Origin: Ovis canadensis
Taxonomy: Eukaryota > Chordata > Mammalia > Artiodactyla > Bovidae
DNA length: 64,000 nt
Assembly (NCBI RefSeq): GCF_042477335.2
Contig: NC_091263.1
Coordinates: 74,450,501-74,514,500 of the forward strand
Direction of reading: 5' to 3'
The notes beneath the pieces were generated by a model. The model made no database searches and had not been told where the DNA came from. It was given only the letters and a program-made list of their open reading frames with translations. This document shows, in pieces, positions 30,546 to 40,824 of this stretch (positions are counted from its first letter, which is position 1; each line of letters begins with the position of its first letter). The translations under genes and the position numbers were made by a program.

Positions 30546-32034
30546 CGGAGGACACTCCTGTTTTCTTCTGAACATTTCAGTAAGTGGCTGTGATGTCTGG
30601 AACTCTGGCGTTCTGTGACCATGAGGAGAGCTTGTCTGAGGAGCAAAGGTACCTACCCTACTGATGATGGAAGAGTGCAGAGATGGAAAGAACCAGGGTC
30701 CCTTCTGTCACTGGTTCACTGACTCAACAAGTCCTGGACCCTCCCCTACCACCAGAACTCCTGTTATGGAGGAAGCTAGGAAAGTAAATAGCCTTACTGT
30801 TGAAGCCTTCATGAGCTGGGATTCTGTTCCTTGCAGCCAAGAGCCACCACTTGCAGGCAGTTTTTCTTTTCAGTGCTACAGGCCCGTGCCTGGAACGGTG
30901 TCTGGAATACAGCAGATGCTGGTTAAACCTTTGCTGCACACGTCAGTCTGGGCCTGGGCTTTCTTGATGTGAGAGCTGCATTGCTTCAGTGTGGAGGGAA
31001 AGTCCCAGGGAGAGTGCAGAGAACACTGCAGACAGGTGCCCCGAGGATGGCAGCTCTGAGCTTGGAGGAGAGACCTCAGGACTCAGGAAGGACGGGCCCC
31101 AGTCTCTGGGCGGACGTGGAAAAGTGGGGGAAGGTGACATCCCGGGAGAGGGGAGCCCGCTCACACCCCTTCCCAGGTCCGAAGCCAGCCTCTGCTGTAG
31201 AAGTGACGTTTTCCCGTTCTTGAGCAGCACCTGGGAGGTGGGTTCTTTAGTTGTGAGCTCTCTTCCCGAAGACAAGCCGTATAGACTGCAAGCAGACAGA
31301 GGCCTGCAGAGCTCCCGGGGGAGGCTGCCGTCCCCACTGCAGACAGTCGTGGCTGAGGTGGTGGCCTGACGCCTCGGTCACCCTCCCTGCCCGTCTTCCC
31401 AACACGTCTGGGCCTGGGAGGTGGCTGCGGGGTCAGAACACCCCCACCTGTCAGAGCTGCCTTCAAACCAGACAGGTTGCTGGGGTCTTTCTGAAGGAGC
31501 GCACACGGTGCGGCCGTGTGAAGGCACCAGAGCAGTTCTGGCGGGCGGGCAGGCAGGCGTGGGGGGGGGCCCGAGTGAGGGGCCCAGGTAGCCCTGCTCC
31601 CCTGAGAAGGTGTGCTCACAGGGGACCAGAGGCTTCCCCAATGACCTCCTCTTGGCTTCAGGCCATGCTTGTGCTTTTTTCCTTTCTGTAACAGTTTCTG
31701 GTTTCCCTTTGTTGGGGGCGGGGGGAGGAGTGGGAGGGTGTGCCTCTGTCCGAGGCAGGCAGGCAGGCCCTGCCCTCTCCAGGGTGCTGAGTGGAGCCTG
31801 CCACCTGCTGGGCCCTCACTGGCCGGGCTTTGCTCTGCAAGGGCCGTGGGTGACACGGGTTTGGTGCCAGATGTCGTGTGTGTGGGGCTGGGGCAGGGGC
31901 CCTGTGAACCACCTGCATCTTTGGGAAGACGGACATGGGAGACCAAGGCAAGGATCCCTCACCTCCAGGGGCAGCGGGGCTCAGACAGAGGACGCTGGGA
32001 GACGAGCCGGGGACTGCCATCCATCAGCAGGGAT
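30546..32034. other. Mostly unique DNA with an old retroposon scrap
   Basis: About 30620-30850 ('gaccatgaggagagcttgtc', 'gatggaaagaaccagggtcc') resembles an ancient mammalian retroelement end that I cannot name. About 30880-30935 ('cccgtgcctggaacggtgtc', 'tggaatacagcagatgctgg') is L2-like in sense orientation. The rest is GC-rich with no gene recognised. Confidence 0.45.
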
Positions 32035-32037
32035 GTG

Positions 32038-32104
32038 AGGAATCGCGGCACATGCTAACTGCTGCAGGCGTGTGAGGAGGCACGCCACATGTTAACTGCT
32101 GCAG
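32038..32104. repeat. Short tandem duplication (~35 bp period)
   Basis: 'cacatgctaactgctgcagg' (32050) is repeated as 'cacatgttaactgctgcaga' (32085), immediately upstream of a SINE. Confidence 0.7.
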
Positions 32105-32262
32105 ACAGGCACTGGTGGTCCAGTGGCTAAGGCGTCACGCTCTCAGCACAGGGCAGGGCGGGGTTCGATCCCTGGTCAGGGAACGAGAGCCCACATGCGG
32201 CAACTAAAGAATCTGTGTGCCACAACAAAGACGCAGCGCAGCCAAGTAAACAAGTAGAGAAA
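32105..32262 (+). mobile_element. CHR-1/2-type tRNA-Glu SINE
   Basis: 'aggcactggtggtccagtgg', 'gggttcgatccctggtcagg', 'gaacgagagcccacatgcgg' and 'aaagacgcagcgcagccaag' give the complete order of the SINE. Confidence 0.9.
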
Positions 32263-32647
32263 CGGGAATCAAAACTGCAGGAGGAACCGCCTCACGCTGG
32301 TCAGAACGGTCATCATCAAAAGGTCCACAAGAAACAAATGCTGGAGAGGATGTGGAGAAGGGGAACCCTGCTACCCTGCAGGTAGGAACGTGAATTGGGG
32401 CAGCCGCATGGAGAAGAATATGGAGGTCCCTCAAAAAAACAAAAACCAGAGCTACCGTGTGACCCAGCAGTTCCACTCCTGGGCATGTATCTGGAGAACT
32501 CTAACTCAAAAAGACACGCGTGCCGCTGCTCACCGCAGCGGGGGCCACAGCAGCCGAGACACGGCAGCAGCCGAGTGTCCAGGTGAACGGGTAAAGCAGA
32601 CGCACGCACAGCGCAACACTACCCAGTCAGAATAAACACGAAGAACG
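32263..32647 (+). mobile_element. L1 3' fragment (sense)
   Basis: 'atgctggagaggatgtggag', 'aagaatatggaggtccctca', 'agagctaccgtgtgacccag', 'cagttccactcctgggcatg' and 'actctaactcaaaaagacac' are sense L1 ORF2 3' end words in order. The later part is GC-shifted. It is sandwiched between a CHR SINE and a BovB fragment. Confidence 0.88.
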
Positions 32648-33060
32648 TCAGGTACGGACGTGAGAGCCGGACCGTAAAAAACTGAGCGCCGTGGAACTGA
32701 CGCTTCTGAACTGCGGTGCCGGAGAACGCTTTGGAGAGTCCCTTGGACTGCAAGATCCACCCAGTCCATCCTAAAGAAAATCAGTCCTGAGTATCATTGG
32801 AAGGACTGATGCTGAAGCTGAAGCTCCAATCCTTTGGCCACCTGATGTGAAGAGCTGACTCATTTGAAAAGACCCTGATGATGGGAAAGATTGAAGGCGG
32901 GAGGAGGAGGGGACGACAGAGGATGAGATGGTTGGATGGCATCACCGACTCGATGGACATGAGTTTGAGCAAGCTCTGGGAGATCGGGAAGGACAGGGGA
33001 GCCTGGCGTGCTGCAGTCCACGGGGCCACAGAGTCAGACACGGCTGAGCAATTGAACAAC
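32648..33060 (+). mobile_element. BovB LINE 3' fragment
   Basis: 'acggacgtgagagccggacc', 'gaacgctttggagagtccct', 'ccttggactgcaagatccac', 'cctttggccacctgatgtga', 'agatggttggatggcatcac', 'gcaagctctgggagatcggg' and 'cagagtcagacacggctgag'. It includes the last codons of the RT ORF, with small deletions, and the 3' UTR. Not functional. Confidence 0.95.
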
Positions 33061-33414
33061 AAAATATCTCGAACAGCACTGAGCCCCTTCATGCCAACAT
33101 CAGCTCCTTGTGGCCTGCAGAGAGCCTCCTGTAGAGTGCCCGCTTCACTGCACGACTGCCCCCTCCGCAGAAGCCTTACACGCTGGCCCTGCCCCTCTGC
33201 CTCTCCGGAGCGGCCTCTCAGAGCCTCTGTGGCGCCATCCCCCAAGCTGCGGTCCTCATTTTGCCCCCAGTAACACTGAACTCGGGACCCTCATATTGGA
33301 CACCCGCTGGGGTGGCGTTGGAGACCCCCGGCTTAGGACCCCGCCTTCACCACCTCCGGACGGCCCTGGCGGGCTCCTCTGAGCTGTAGTGATCCATCTT
33401 TAGAGTGGGGACAA
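33061..33414. other. Unique DNA, no gene recognised
   Basis: GC-rich, nothing named. Confidence 0.45.
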
Positions 33415-33602
33415 GGGGCTTCCCTGAGGTCCAATGGGTAGGACGCCATGCTCCCAACCAGGGGCCTGAGTTCCATCCCTGGTCAGGGAACTAGAGCCCA
33501 CAGGCCACAACCAAGCGTTTTCATGGAGCAGCTAAGGACGCCGCCCTCCGTGACAGAGACCCGGCGCAGCCACATGATAAATGAAAGGAAATATTTTTAA
33601 AA
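33415..33602 (+). mobile_element. CHR-type tRNA-Glu SINE
   Basis: 'aaggggcttccctgaggtcc', 'ttccatccctggtcagggaa', 'ctagagcccacaggccacaa', 'gacagagacccggcgcagcc' and an A/T-rich tail around 33580-33602. Confidence 0.88.
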
Positions 33603-33663
33603 GTGGGAATGAGAGTGTTATCATAACGACCACCTCCCAGGGCTCTGGGAGGATTTGAGGAGA

Positions 33664-33862
33664 AAGGGAAAAAGTGAAAGTCACTCAGTCGTGTCTGACT
33701 CTTTGCGACCCCATGGACTGTATAGTCTATAGAATTCTCCAGGCCAGAACACTGGAGTGGGTAGCCTTTGCCTTCTCCAGGGGATCTTCCCAACCCAGGG
33801 CTCGAACCCAGGTCTCCCGCATTGCAGGCAGATTCCTTACCAGCTGAGCCACCAGGGAAGCG
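33664..33862 (-). mobile_element. Bov-tA SINE (antisense), relatively intact
   Basis: 'aaagtgaaagtcactcagtc', 'gtgtctgactctttgcgacc', 'ccatggactgtatagtctat', 'gaacactggagtgggtagcc', 'ggcagattccttaccagctg', 'agccaccagggaagc'. Few differences from the remembered consensus, so among the younger insertions in the window. Confidence 0.95.
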
Positions 33863-34445
33863 CCCCCCGCCAAAGGCCGGCTCAACCTTGGGAGCAAAGT
33901 GTGAACCGTCTCGGAAAGGAGCCTCTTGGGATTTGTGTTAGCCATACAGACACATGGCCAGCCATCACTACACACACCTGACTGGTGCCAGCCCCCCACC
34001 TGCAGCCCGGCCAAGCCCTCGGTGGAGGGGACCCACCAAAAGCCAAAAGACTGCCTATGGCCTCCCGCGCCACCGACATCAGGGTCTCTGAGGAGCTGGG
34101 AGCCCTGGACGGACGCATGTGACTGTCTTCCTGGAGCCTGGAGGCTTGGGGACCTGCGGGTCTGGGGAGGCCTGCTCCTCCTCCGCTCGGAGACCCAGCA
34201 GGGCAGGCAAGCATGGGGCCGGGACCCAGACAGCCGTCCACAGGGACAGCGAGGGGGAGTGTCCTGCTCAGCCGCGCAAGGCCGGCTTCCGGCCCCCAGG
34301 CAGCAGCCCGCCCTGCTCCTCTGGGCGCTGGGCGGGCACGGGGAGCTGACGCCACCTCTGGTTCCGTGGCCCCTGCCTCTCGCGAGCTGTTCACTGGGCT
34401 TCCCTGCCCTCAGCCTCCTCCGTGCTTCCCTGGGGATCTTGACGG
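33863..34445. other. GC-rich unique DNA, no gene recognised
   Basis: No named feature. Confidence 0.45.
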
Positions 34446-34750
34446 TAGATGAAGTGCCAAGTCTTTGAGCTTAATTAAGACACATTGTCCCACCAATTGG
34501 GGAGCGGGAAATGGCTGGGCTGTTTTACAAATAGAAACAATTCTTGTTCATTATCCCTTAATTGAGGCAACAAAGGGCCCTGGAAAACATCCATCAGAAA
34601 CACATTCATGTTCGTCATCACGGAGGATTGGTTTAGGACCACACAAAGGCAACAGCAAGCGTTCCAATCAGGAGTTATACAGACAAAGGGAAACAGAGGC
34701 CCAGAACGCAAACACGGCAGAATTAGCCCAATTACACGGCTGATGCTGCG
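34446..34750. promoter_or_regulatory. 300-bp AT-rich island with homeodomain/SOX-like sites; candidate enhancer
   Basis: This low-GC block between GC-rich flanks contains the palindromes 'cttaattaag' (34470-34479) and 'ccaattgg' (34493-34500). It also has 'cttaattg' (34557-34564), 'aattag' (34721) and 'ccaattac' (34728), all homeodomain-core-like. 'aacaattcttgtt' (34536-34548) is an inverted pair of SOX-like ATTGT/ACAAT words, and 'caacaaagg' (34568) is SOX/TCF-like. No repeat family is recognised and no reading frame is convincing. Dense site clusters in a non-repetitive AT-rich island are typical of conserved developmental enhancers, but conservation cannot be assessed here. Confidence 0.4.
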
Positions 34751-35865
34751 GGAACCAGTGTCCTGGCTGTGGGCCAGCTCTCCTCTCAGCCCCTTCCTGC
34801 CCCTCCGGCGTCCCTGCACCCAAGGGGGAGGGGCAAGGCCCTGCCAGACCCCGTGGACACACAGCCAGAGCAGGGGAGGGGGGGCGCTGACCCAAGGTCC
34901 TGGGGCCGAAAGTTGTCTCCTGAATTTGGGATGCGGCCTGCCCATCAGTCGCCTCCCTCTCTGGTCCTGTGCTCCTTACGATGCCACCCAAGGCCCATGC
35001 CTACCGCTCCCTTTCTGTTCACCCTGATTCCCGTGGTGCAGTTTAAGACACGAGGCACCTCTGCCTCAAGGCTGGTTTCTGCTTGTGGCTGGTTAAAACC
35101 CCTGAGCTTTCTCACAGAACTTTTTTCAGGCTGGGTCTTCCCCATCCTTTGACCCCCATTGAATTTTGGGGTCCAAGTCAGCAGTTTTCACTCATCCTGT
35201 TGGTCCCAGGCTGTTGGCCTCGCCCCATGGGGGAGCCGTGATCAGAGGTCAGCGGCCTGCTCCCTAACCCCCACTCCTCTGGACCCCCACCCCCAGCCAT
35301 CTGGCCATAAACTTGGCTCACACCTCAGTCCCCGCTCCCCTCACAGCCCAGCCCGGATGCCTCTGCGTCTGTCTGCACCTGCCTGCACCCCTCCTCCAGG
35401 GCTGGGCCTCTTGCTCCACGATCCCTCCCACACGGGCTGCAGTCCCGGCCCCCAGACGTGGAAACAGCCTGAGTGTCCACCGAGGGTCACACATACGCAC
35501 ACACACACAGGGACATCTGTCAGCCACGGACGAGAGGGGAGACCACCATGGACAGCACTGGGCGGGGGCACTGGAGGGAGGCGGTCAGAGGGCAGACTCC
35601 CAGTTACAGGATACAGGAGCCCTGGGATGTGGTGGGCCGCATGCTGGCCGCAGACAGGCCCCTCGCTGGGACCTCCAGGAAGGGTGTTGAGAGCCGACGC
35701 TGAGCTCTCACCGCGCGGAGAGGCCTGCCTGCCTTCTGTTTATTGTACGTGAGGCGGTGGATGTTGCCTGAATCTGCCTGGGGGTCACATCCCCGCGTCT
35801 AAATCAGACCATTGCGTGTACGCCTGTCACGCAGTGATGTAGGTCAGGAAACTGGGAAAGGATCA
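34751..35865. other. GC-rich unique DNA, no gene recognised
   Basis: A short (CA)n run lies near 35495-35512. Nothing else was named. Confidence 0.45.
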
Positions 35866-36005
35866 TGACCCTGGACCCGTGTGACCTGGGAAGTGATTTC
35901 TCTTCCTCGAGCCTCGGTTTCCTCGTCTGTGAACGGGGATAATGTCTCACCTCACGGGCGTCGATGGCATTCAATCAATGACGAGCACGCACGAGGCCAG
36001 CCCAA
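35866..36005 (+). mobile_element. MIR SINE (sense)
   Basis: 'accctggacccgtgtgacct', 'gggaagtgatttctcttcct', 'gcctcggtttcctcgtctgt' and 'gaacggggataatgtctcac' follow the sense MIR order (tgtgtgaccttgggcaag, cctcagtttcctcatctgt, aaaatggggataataa). Confidence 0.85.
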
Positions 36006-36498
36006 GCCTGGCATGAGGGGCCCTCACTTGTGGCAAACCACCACCGACATCGAGGGCACTCTGGGGCTTTTCTCGGGCTTGGGACCCCTCTCCCCTGGAC
36101 CCTCTGAGCCCCTCATTCCAGAGACAGCTCCCCCCTTCCACGGTGACTCAGCTCCTGATGTGCAGATGGGGGGCTGGCCAGTGCCCTGCCGCCTTCTTCC
36201 TCCTGACCCCGGACGGCCCTGAGACCTGGCTGGCAGGCAGAGGGATGGCCCAAGAGTCAGCTCCCACTGGTCCTAGGCAGGGGAAGGGGTCCCATCGGAG
36301 CTCCTGCAGCCTTGCGCCCCGGGGGAGGGGTGCCCAGCGGACGTCCCAGCCCTCTTCCGCCCCCCAGGCAGCAAGGGTGGGCCAGGTGGGTGTGTCCAGG
36401 GGGCAGGTGTTCATGGTGAAGCAAGCCCCAGACCTTTCAGGGGCTCCAGACTCAGGCCAATGCCTCCTGGCTCTGCCTGGAAAGTCACTAGAGATGGC
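36006..36498. other. GC-rich unique DNA, no gene recognised
   Basis: No named feature. Confidence 0.45.
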
Positions 36499-36623
36499 CT
36501 AAGCCTAATCCTAACCCCAACCCTAACCTGAACCCTAACCCCTAATCCTAATTCGAACCCTAACCCTGGCCCCTAACCTCTAACCCTGGCCCCTAACCTC
36601 TAACCCTAACCCACACCCTCACC
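36499..36623. repeat. Degenerate interstitial telomeric repeat (CCCTAA-type)
   Basis: About 125 bp composed of CCCTAA and close variants: 'cctaatcctaaccccaaccc', 'taacctgaaccctaacccct', 'cgaaccctaaccctggcccc', 'ctaaccctaacccacaccct'. A 20-bp unit 'ccctggcccctaacctctaa' is duplicated in tandem near 36564-36603. The + strand shows the C-rich strand 5'->3', the orientation of a telomere on the left side. Variants outnumber perfect hexamers, as expected for an old interstitial or subtelomeric tract. Confidence 0.92.
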
Positions 36624-37220
36624 TGTCGGGGTTCTGACCCCTTTCACCATCTAAGCAGCAGGGATTTCCCACAGGGAAAGCAGAGCTGGCAGTGCAGGGC
36701 CCTCTGGGAATGACCGCGTGCTCAGGGCAGACCTGTGCGCACAGGCTGGGCTTCCCGCCATCACAGGGATGGAGGGGTCCTCCAGCGCTGGAGGGTGACT
36801 CCCCGGACCTCCACCCTCCCCCCCATCCCCCCGCAGCCGGCCTGTCCTCACCTGCTGAGCCGGGCCACAAGCACCGAACCAGATGTGAGAGGCCCAGGGG
36901 AGGCCCCGTCACCCAGTCACACCCAGAACCTGGCTGGGGGCGTCTAGCAGAGGGCGCTCCCCACCAAGCGTCACCTCTGGTGAGCCTCGCACAGGGCCGC
37001 GCCCCAGTGGGGGACGTGGGGTTAGACCCCCCTCCCAGAGGGTCCACACCAGGTTTTCTCCCCGTCTCCCCACACTCAGGTAGGTCCCTTGGACTCTTCG
37101 CTTCAGGCGTCAAGGCTGTTAAACGTATTTCTTCAAAACAGACACAACGCTGTCCCCAAGAGGAGTTCTGGGATGAAAAGCTTTTCCACCTCATCACAGG
37201 TGTAATTGCTGTTTCCTCTT
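36624..37220. other. GC-rich unique DNA flanking the telomeric tract
   Basis: No named feature. The sequence does not look like a subtelomeric repeat family I know. Confidence 0.45.
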
Positions 37221-37224
37221 TCTT

Positions 37225-37370
37225 CGGTTGCACTTAATAGAAGCTTACACAGACTGGCTTTAGCGAGGAAAAGGAGCTGACTGGTCCATAAAGCTGAGAA
37301 GCACAGAGCAGACGTCAGGCACGGCTGCATCCAGGCGCCCCCAGCTGTCTCTCCTCTGCTCGTGAGCCCT
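37225..37370 (-). mobile_element. Possible ancient retroelement fragment
   Basis: 'agactggctttagcgaggaa', 'ctgactggtccataaagctg', 'caggcacggctgcatccagg' and 'gctgtctctcctctgctcg' resemble a common old mammalian interspersed repeat (family words actggcttaagcaaaaaagg, ttggctcatg, ggctggatccagg). I cannot assign the family. Confidence 0.4.
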
Positions 37371-38329
37371 GAGCCACCCTCCATGTCACAGAGATGCCGC
37401 AGACTGGGCGGCTTGCAGGGCAGGTGTGCGCCTCTGACGGGCCTGGAGGTGGGAGCGCCCGTCCTCACAGGGGTGGGGGCATGAGCCAGGGTCTCCCCTC
37501 TTCGGGCACTGCCTGCTGGCCAGGGCGACACTCTGGCCCCTGATGGATGGTGCCAGCAGCCTGCCTCCCGACACTGTCAGGCTGGGGGGACCCAGGTCCT
37601 GCCCACACCACGCCCGCGGCATCGGGAGTGCCCGCCGACTCCGCACCACATCACCCTCAGGCCTGTCTGCCCAGCGTGGTGTGCTGTGTGACCACATGCC
37701 GCCCCTCGCCCCCAGCTCGTGTCCCAGAATAACAGCCATCGTTTTATCCTCCCTCGTGGGGCGCGCCTGGCCGGCAGCTGAGGCTGCGTTCTCAGGGTGC
37801 AGAAACAGGCACGGGGGCGGGGTGGGGGTGTCTCTCTGGTGTGGCCTCGAGGCTGGGTTGGTGGGAGTCCTCTCCGCAGAGGCCTTAGGGGACGGAGAGC
37901 CGCCTGTGGGTCAGGGCTGGGCCGAGGCTACAGCATCTTTGTTGCTAAGCCAGCTGCTAAAGCCCCAGTGTCCCGCTCCGGATGACCCCTGGGAGGCAGG
38001 AGACCTCGTCGGGGCAGGTGTGCGAGGCGGCAGGAGGAGTCAGGCCCAGGGGCGCGCAGGGGTCTGACCTCTGCGACCTGCCGGAGGGGGAATTCCCACC
38101 GTGGGAGGTCTCAGCACCTCTGGGCCCCCTTGAGGGCTGGCTCTCTGCAGCCCTGTTGCGCCCGGCTGGCCGGGCACCGCTGTTCCGGCTGGAGCCGCTG
38201 GTGGGGAGGCGGTGAGGGCTCAGAGGACTCAGACCCTGACCCGGGACTTAACCTCCTGAAACGGACGCAATAATCCCCTCCTCTGGGCAAAGGGCCACGA
38301 TCGACGCACACAACGGAAGAGAAAGTGCT
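37371..38329. other. GC-rich unique DNA, no gene recognised
   Basis: No named feature. Confidence 0.45.
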
Positions 38330-38545
38330 GGGCTGCAGGAAAGTGCGGCTGGGGGCGTGGCCCGGCGCGGGATTTCCAGAGCCGGCTGCTCCCCCAACCG
38401 GGAATGTGAATGGACCCGGCGCCCCCCGTGCCCGCGGATTAAACGGAAATCCCCGAGGCGAGGTGTCTGCGCAGAAACCGCTGAGCCGGTGGTTTTGGAG
38501 CGGCTGCATCCGCGGCGGCCCTGGGGATCAGCTTCTGTGCCCCCA
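38330..38545. promoter_or_regulatory. Small CpG-rich block with two NF-kB-like sites
   Basis: CpG is dense here ('gtggcccggcgcggg', 'acccggcgccccccgtgcccg', 'gcatccgcggcggcc'). 'gggatttcc' at 38369-38377 and 'ggaaatcccc' at 38445-38454 (reverse complement ggggatttcc) match the kappa-B pattern GGGRNWYYCC wholly or nearly. No exon is recognised beside it. It could be a small promoter or simply the GC-rich edge of the adjoining arrays. Confidence 0.35.
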
Positions 38546-38569
38546 GCACCATCCGCGCAGCCAGAGGGG

Positions 38570-38700
38570 GACCCCCAGATCACGGTGGGGGCGGGGTGCC
38601 GCCCGCAGATCATCACGAGGGAGGGGTGCCTCCCCAGACCGTGGGGGGGGAGGGGTGCTGCCCCCAGACCATCGTGGGGGAGGGGAGGAAGGCGGGTGGG
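38570..38700. repeat. G-rich short tandem repeats (~40 bp period)
   Basis: 'cagatcacggtgggggcggg', 'cagatcatcacgagggaggg', 'cagaccgtggggggggaggg' and 'cagaccatcgtgggggaggg' recur at 38576, 38606, 38635 and 38666. Confidence 0.8.
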
Positions 38701-38715
38701 CAGCCAGAGGGCTCC

Positions 38716-38830
38716 CCCAGGTGCCCCCTCCCCCAGGACACCCTCCAGGTGCCCCCCAGGTGCCCCCCAGGTCCCCCCCAGGTGCCCGCTCCCCCAGGAC
38801 ACCCTCCAGGCGCTGCCCCTGCACCCTGGT
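38716..38830. repeat. C-rich short tandem repeats
   Basis: 'caggtgccccctcccccagg' and 'acaccctccagg' recur, with three near-identical 'caggtgcccccc' units between 38745 and 38785. Confidence 0.8.
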
Positions 38831-38899
38831 GGCCTGTTCCGGAGGACAGAGGCCTGCCTCCCCCGCCCTTCAGTTTCATCCACCTGGGGCCTGGCCCTC

Positions 38900-39155
38900 C
38901 CTGGCCTGTCCCCGTCCCCGTCCCCGTCCCCGGCCCCGTCCCTGGCCTGTCCCCGTCCCTGACCCCGGCCCCGGCCCCATCCCTGGCCTGTCCCCGTCCC
39001 CGTCCCCGGCCCCGGCCCCGTCCCCGGCCCCGTCCCCGGCCCCGGCCCCGGCCCCGTCCCCGGCCCCGTCCCTGGCCTGTCCCCGTCCCCGTCCCCGGCC
39101 CCGTCCCCGGCCCCAGCCCCGTCCCTGGCCCCGTCCCCGTCCCCGTCCCCGGTCC
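38900..39155. repeat. CCCCGT/CCCCGG hexanucleotide array, ~250 bp
   Basis: Tandem hexamers of CCCCGT and CCCCGG, with interspersed 'cctggcctgtccccgtcc' spacers, make up the whole interval. The minus strand is therefore runs of GGGGCC/GGGGAC, a composition that favours G-quadruplexes. Every frame is open and reads as dipeptide repeats (Pro-Arg on +, Gly-Pro/Gly-Thr and Gly-Arg on -). The 375- and 358-codon frames crossing it owe their length to this repeat and are not genes. Confidence 0.95.
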
Positions 39156-40820
39156 TCGCCTGCTCCTGACTGTGACAGCAGGCACCGCCCCACAGCCTCT
39201 TGGTGTGGAGCTCACTGTTTCCTCCTGAGCACCTCCGTGGGGGACTGGGGATCCTCACATCTTGCCCTGCCCCTGCCCCCAGCCCCCAGGAGCGGTCAGT
39301 CGCTTGCTGTCCCAGTGGCCCCACCCGCTAATCATCAGTCATGGAGGTGTGGCTGGTCAGGCCCCACAGACACCCGGCCAGGCCTGGGGGTCGGGCAGAG
39401 GGGGCTGGGCTGCTCGGTGCCTGGAGCCGGAGTGGCCTGGCGCTGTCCCTAGCAGGGCGGTGGCCTGGTCTTGACGAACTGCGTGGTCAGTGATGGGAAA
39501 CTGAGCCGGAAGGCAGGCCGACACCGAGGCCCCAGGGCGGCAGGGGTGGGGTCTAGGATCCCATCGCTGGGCTCCCCGGAAGGCGACTGCCTTGACCCCT
39601 AAGCGGGACCCAGTGCTGCTGCCCGCAGGGAGCTCAGCGACCACCCGGCGGATGAAAGAGGGGACGACCCAGGCCCTGTGTGTCCTGATCCCCCTCCGCC
39701 GCCCTGGGTCCCCAAGAGCCCCCCGCCCCTACAGGAAATGACCGACCCCGTGCTGGGGGCACGTCCTCACCGCCTGGAGGCCCAGGCCTGCTGTCCCCGC
39801 CCTGCCTCGCCCCCACCCACTGCAGTGCTGGGCGGGGATCCTGGCTCAGGATCTGGGACCCTTGGCACCCATGAACCCGGGCGGAGCTGGGATCCCTTCT
39901 TCTGCCCCGGCCAGCACTCAGCCAGGGGAACCTCGGGGCACCGCCTCTCCGGGCCCGTGCGGGGCCACTGCCTGCTTTCCATATCCGCCTTCTCAGAAAG
40001 TGTCTAGACCCCCAGAGACCCCCAGGTCTCTCCCTGCGGGCCCCTGGCTGCACGAAGACGAGCATCGCAGAGACGCCTGATGCGGACGCACACGGGGGCT
40101 GCATGCCAGCACCAATCGCTGTGGGCCGTGTTGTGACTGCTGCCGGCTGCCAGCCAGCCAGCCGAGTGGGGGTCCCTGCCACCCTGTCCCGGGGGCACAG
40201 CCGCTGTGGAGGGTGGAGTCGAGACACCTCTTAGGATGACCCTCTGGGCTATGTGCAGAGGCGAGGGGACTGCGGAGCAGGAGCCGAGGGCCAGGGAAGG
40301 CTGCTGAGAGAGAGCCTTCGATACCTGGGCCAGGAGGAGCCAGCTGGGGGGCGCTGATCCCCGGACCACGCCTGTCCTGAGCCCTTCGGAGCCTCCTCGG
40401 GCCTGAAGAAGTCACTCAGCTCGGGGCCCCCAGGGCCACCACCTCTGTCCCCCGCCACGGTGACCTCCTCCCGGTCCTCCTGGCTGCCCCCGGGCCTTCA
40501 CGCTGGCTGTGACCCCCCTCGCCCACCCTGCACCCCATGTCTTTGCCCATCCACTGGCCTCTTTCGGGCCCCGCCTCAGACCAGGTCTCCTGTCCCCAGC
40601 GGCCTTCGAGTGCCTGTGTCCCCTGGAAGCAGATGCAGCCCAGGCAGCCCCTGCCGTGCCTGGAGCCTTTCCGATGCGCTCAAATCCGTCTCCGGTTCAT
40701 CCTGACCCCTTTGTCTGGGAGCTCTTCCCCTGTGGCCACGGGACCGGAGGCAGCTGCCCCCACGTGGAGGGAAGCCACAGCGGTGCACGGAGCGCGATTC
40801 TGGGCTTCTCACTCTGGGAG
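39156..40820. other. GC-rich unique DNA, no gene recognised
   Basis: No exon or repeat was named. Frames of up to 241 codons lack any known domain. Confidence 0.5.
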
Positions 40821-40824
40821 CCAA

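Noticed and set aside
38248..39452. 358- to 375-codon frames on both strands
   Set aside because: Open because the hexanucleotide array has no stop in any frame; they read as dipeptide repeats.
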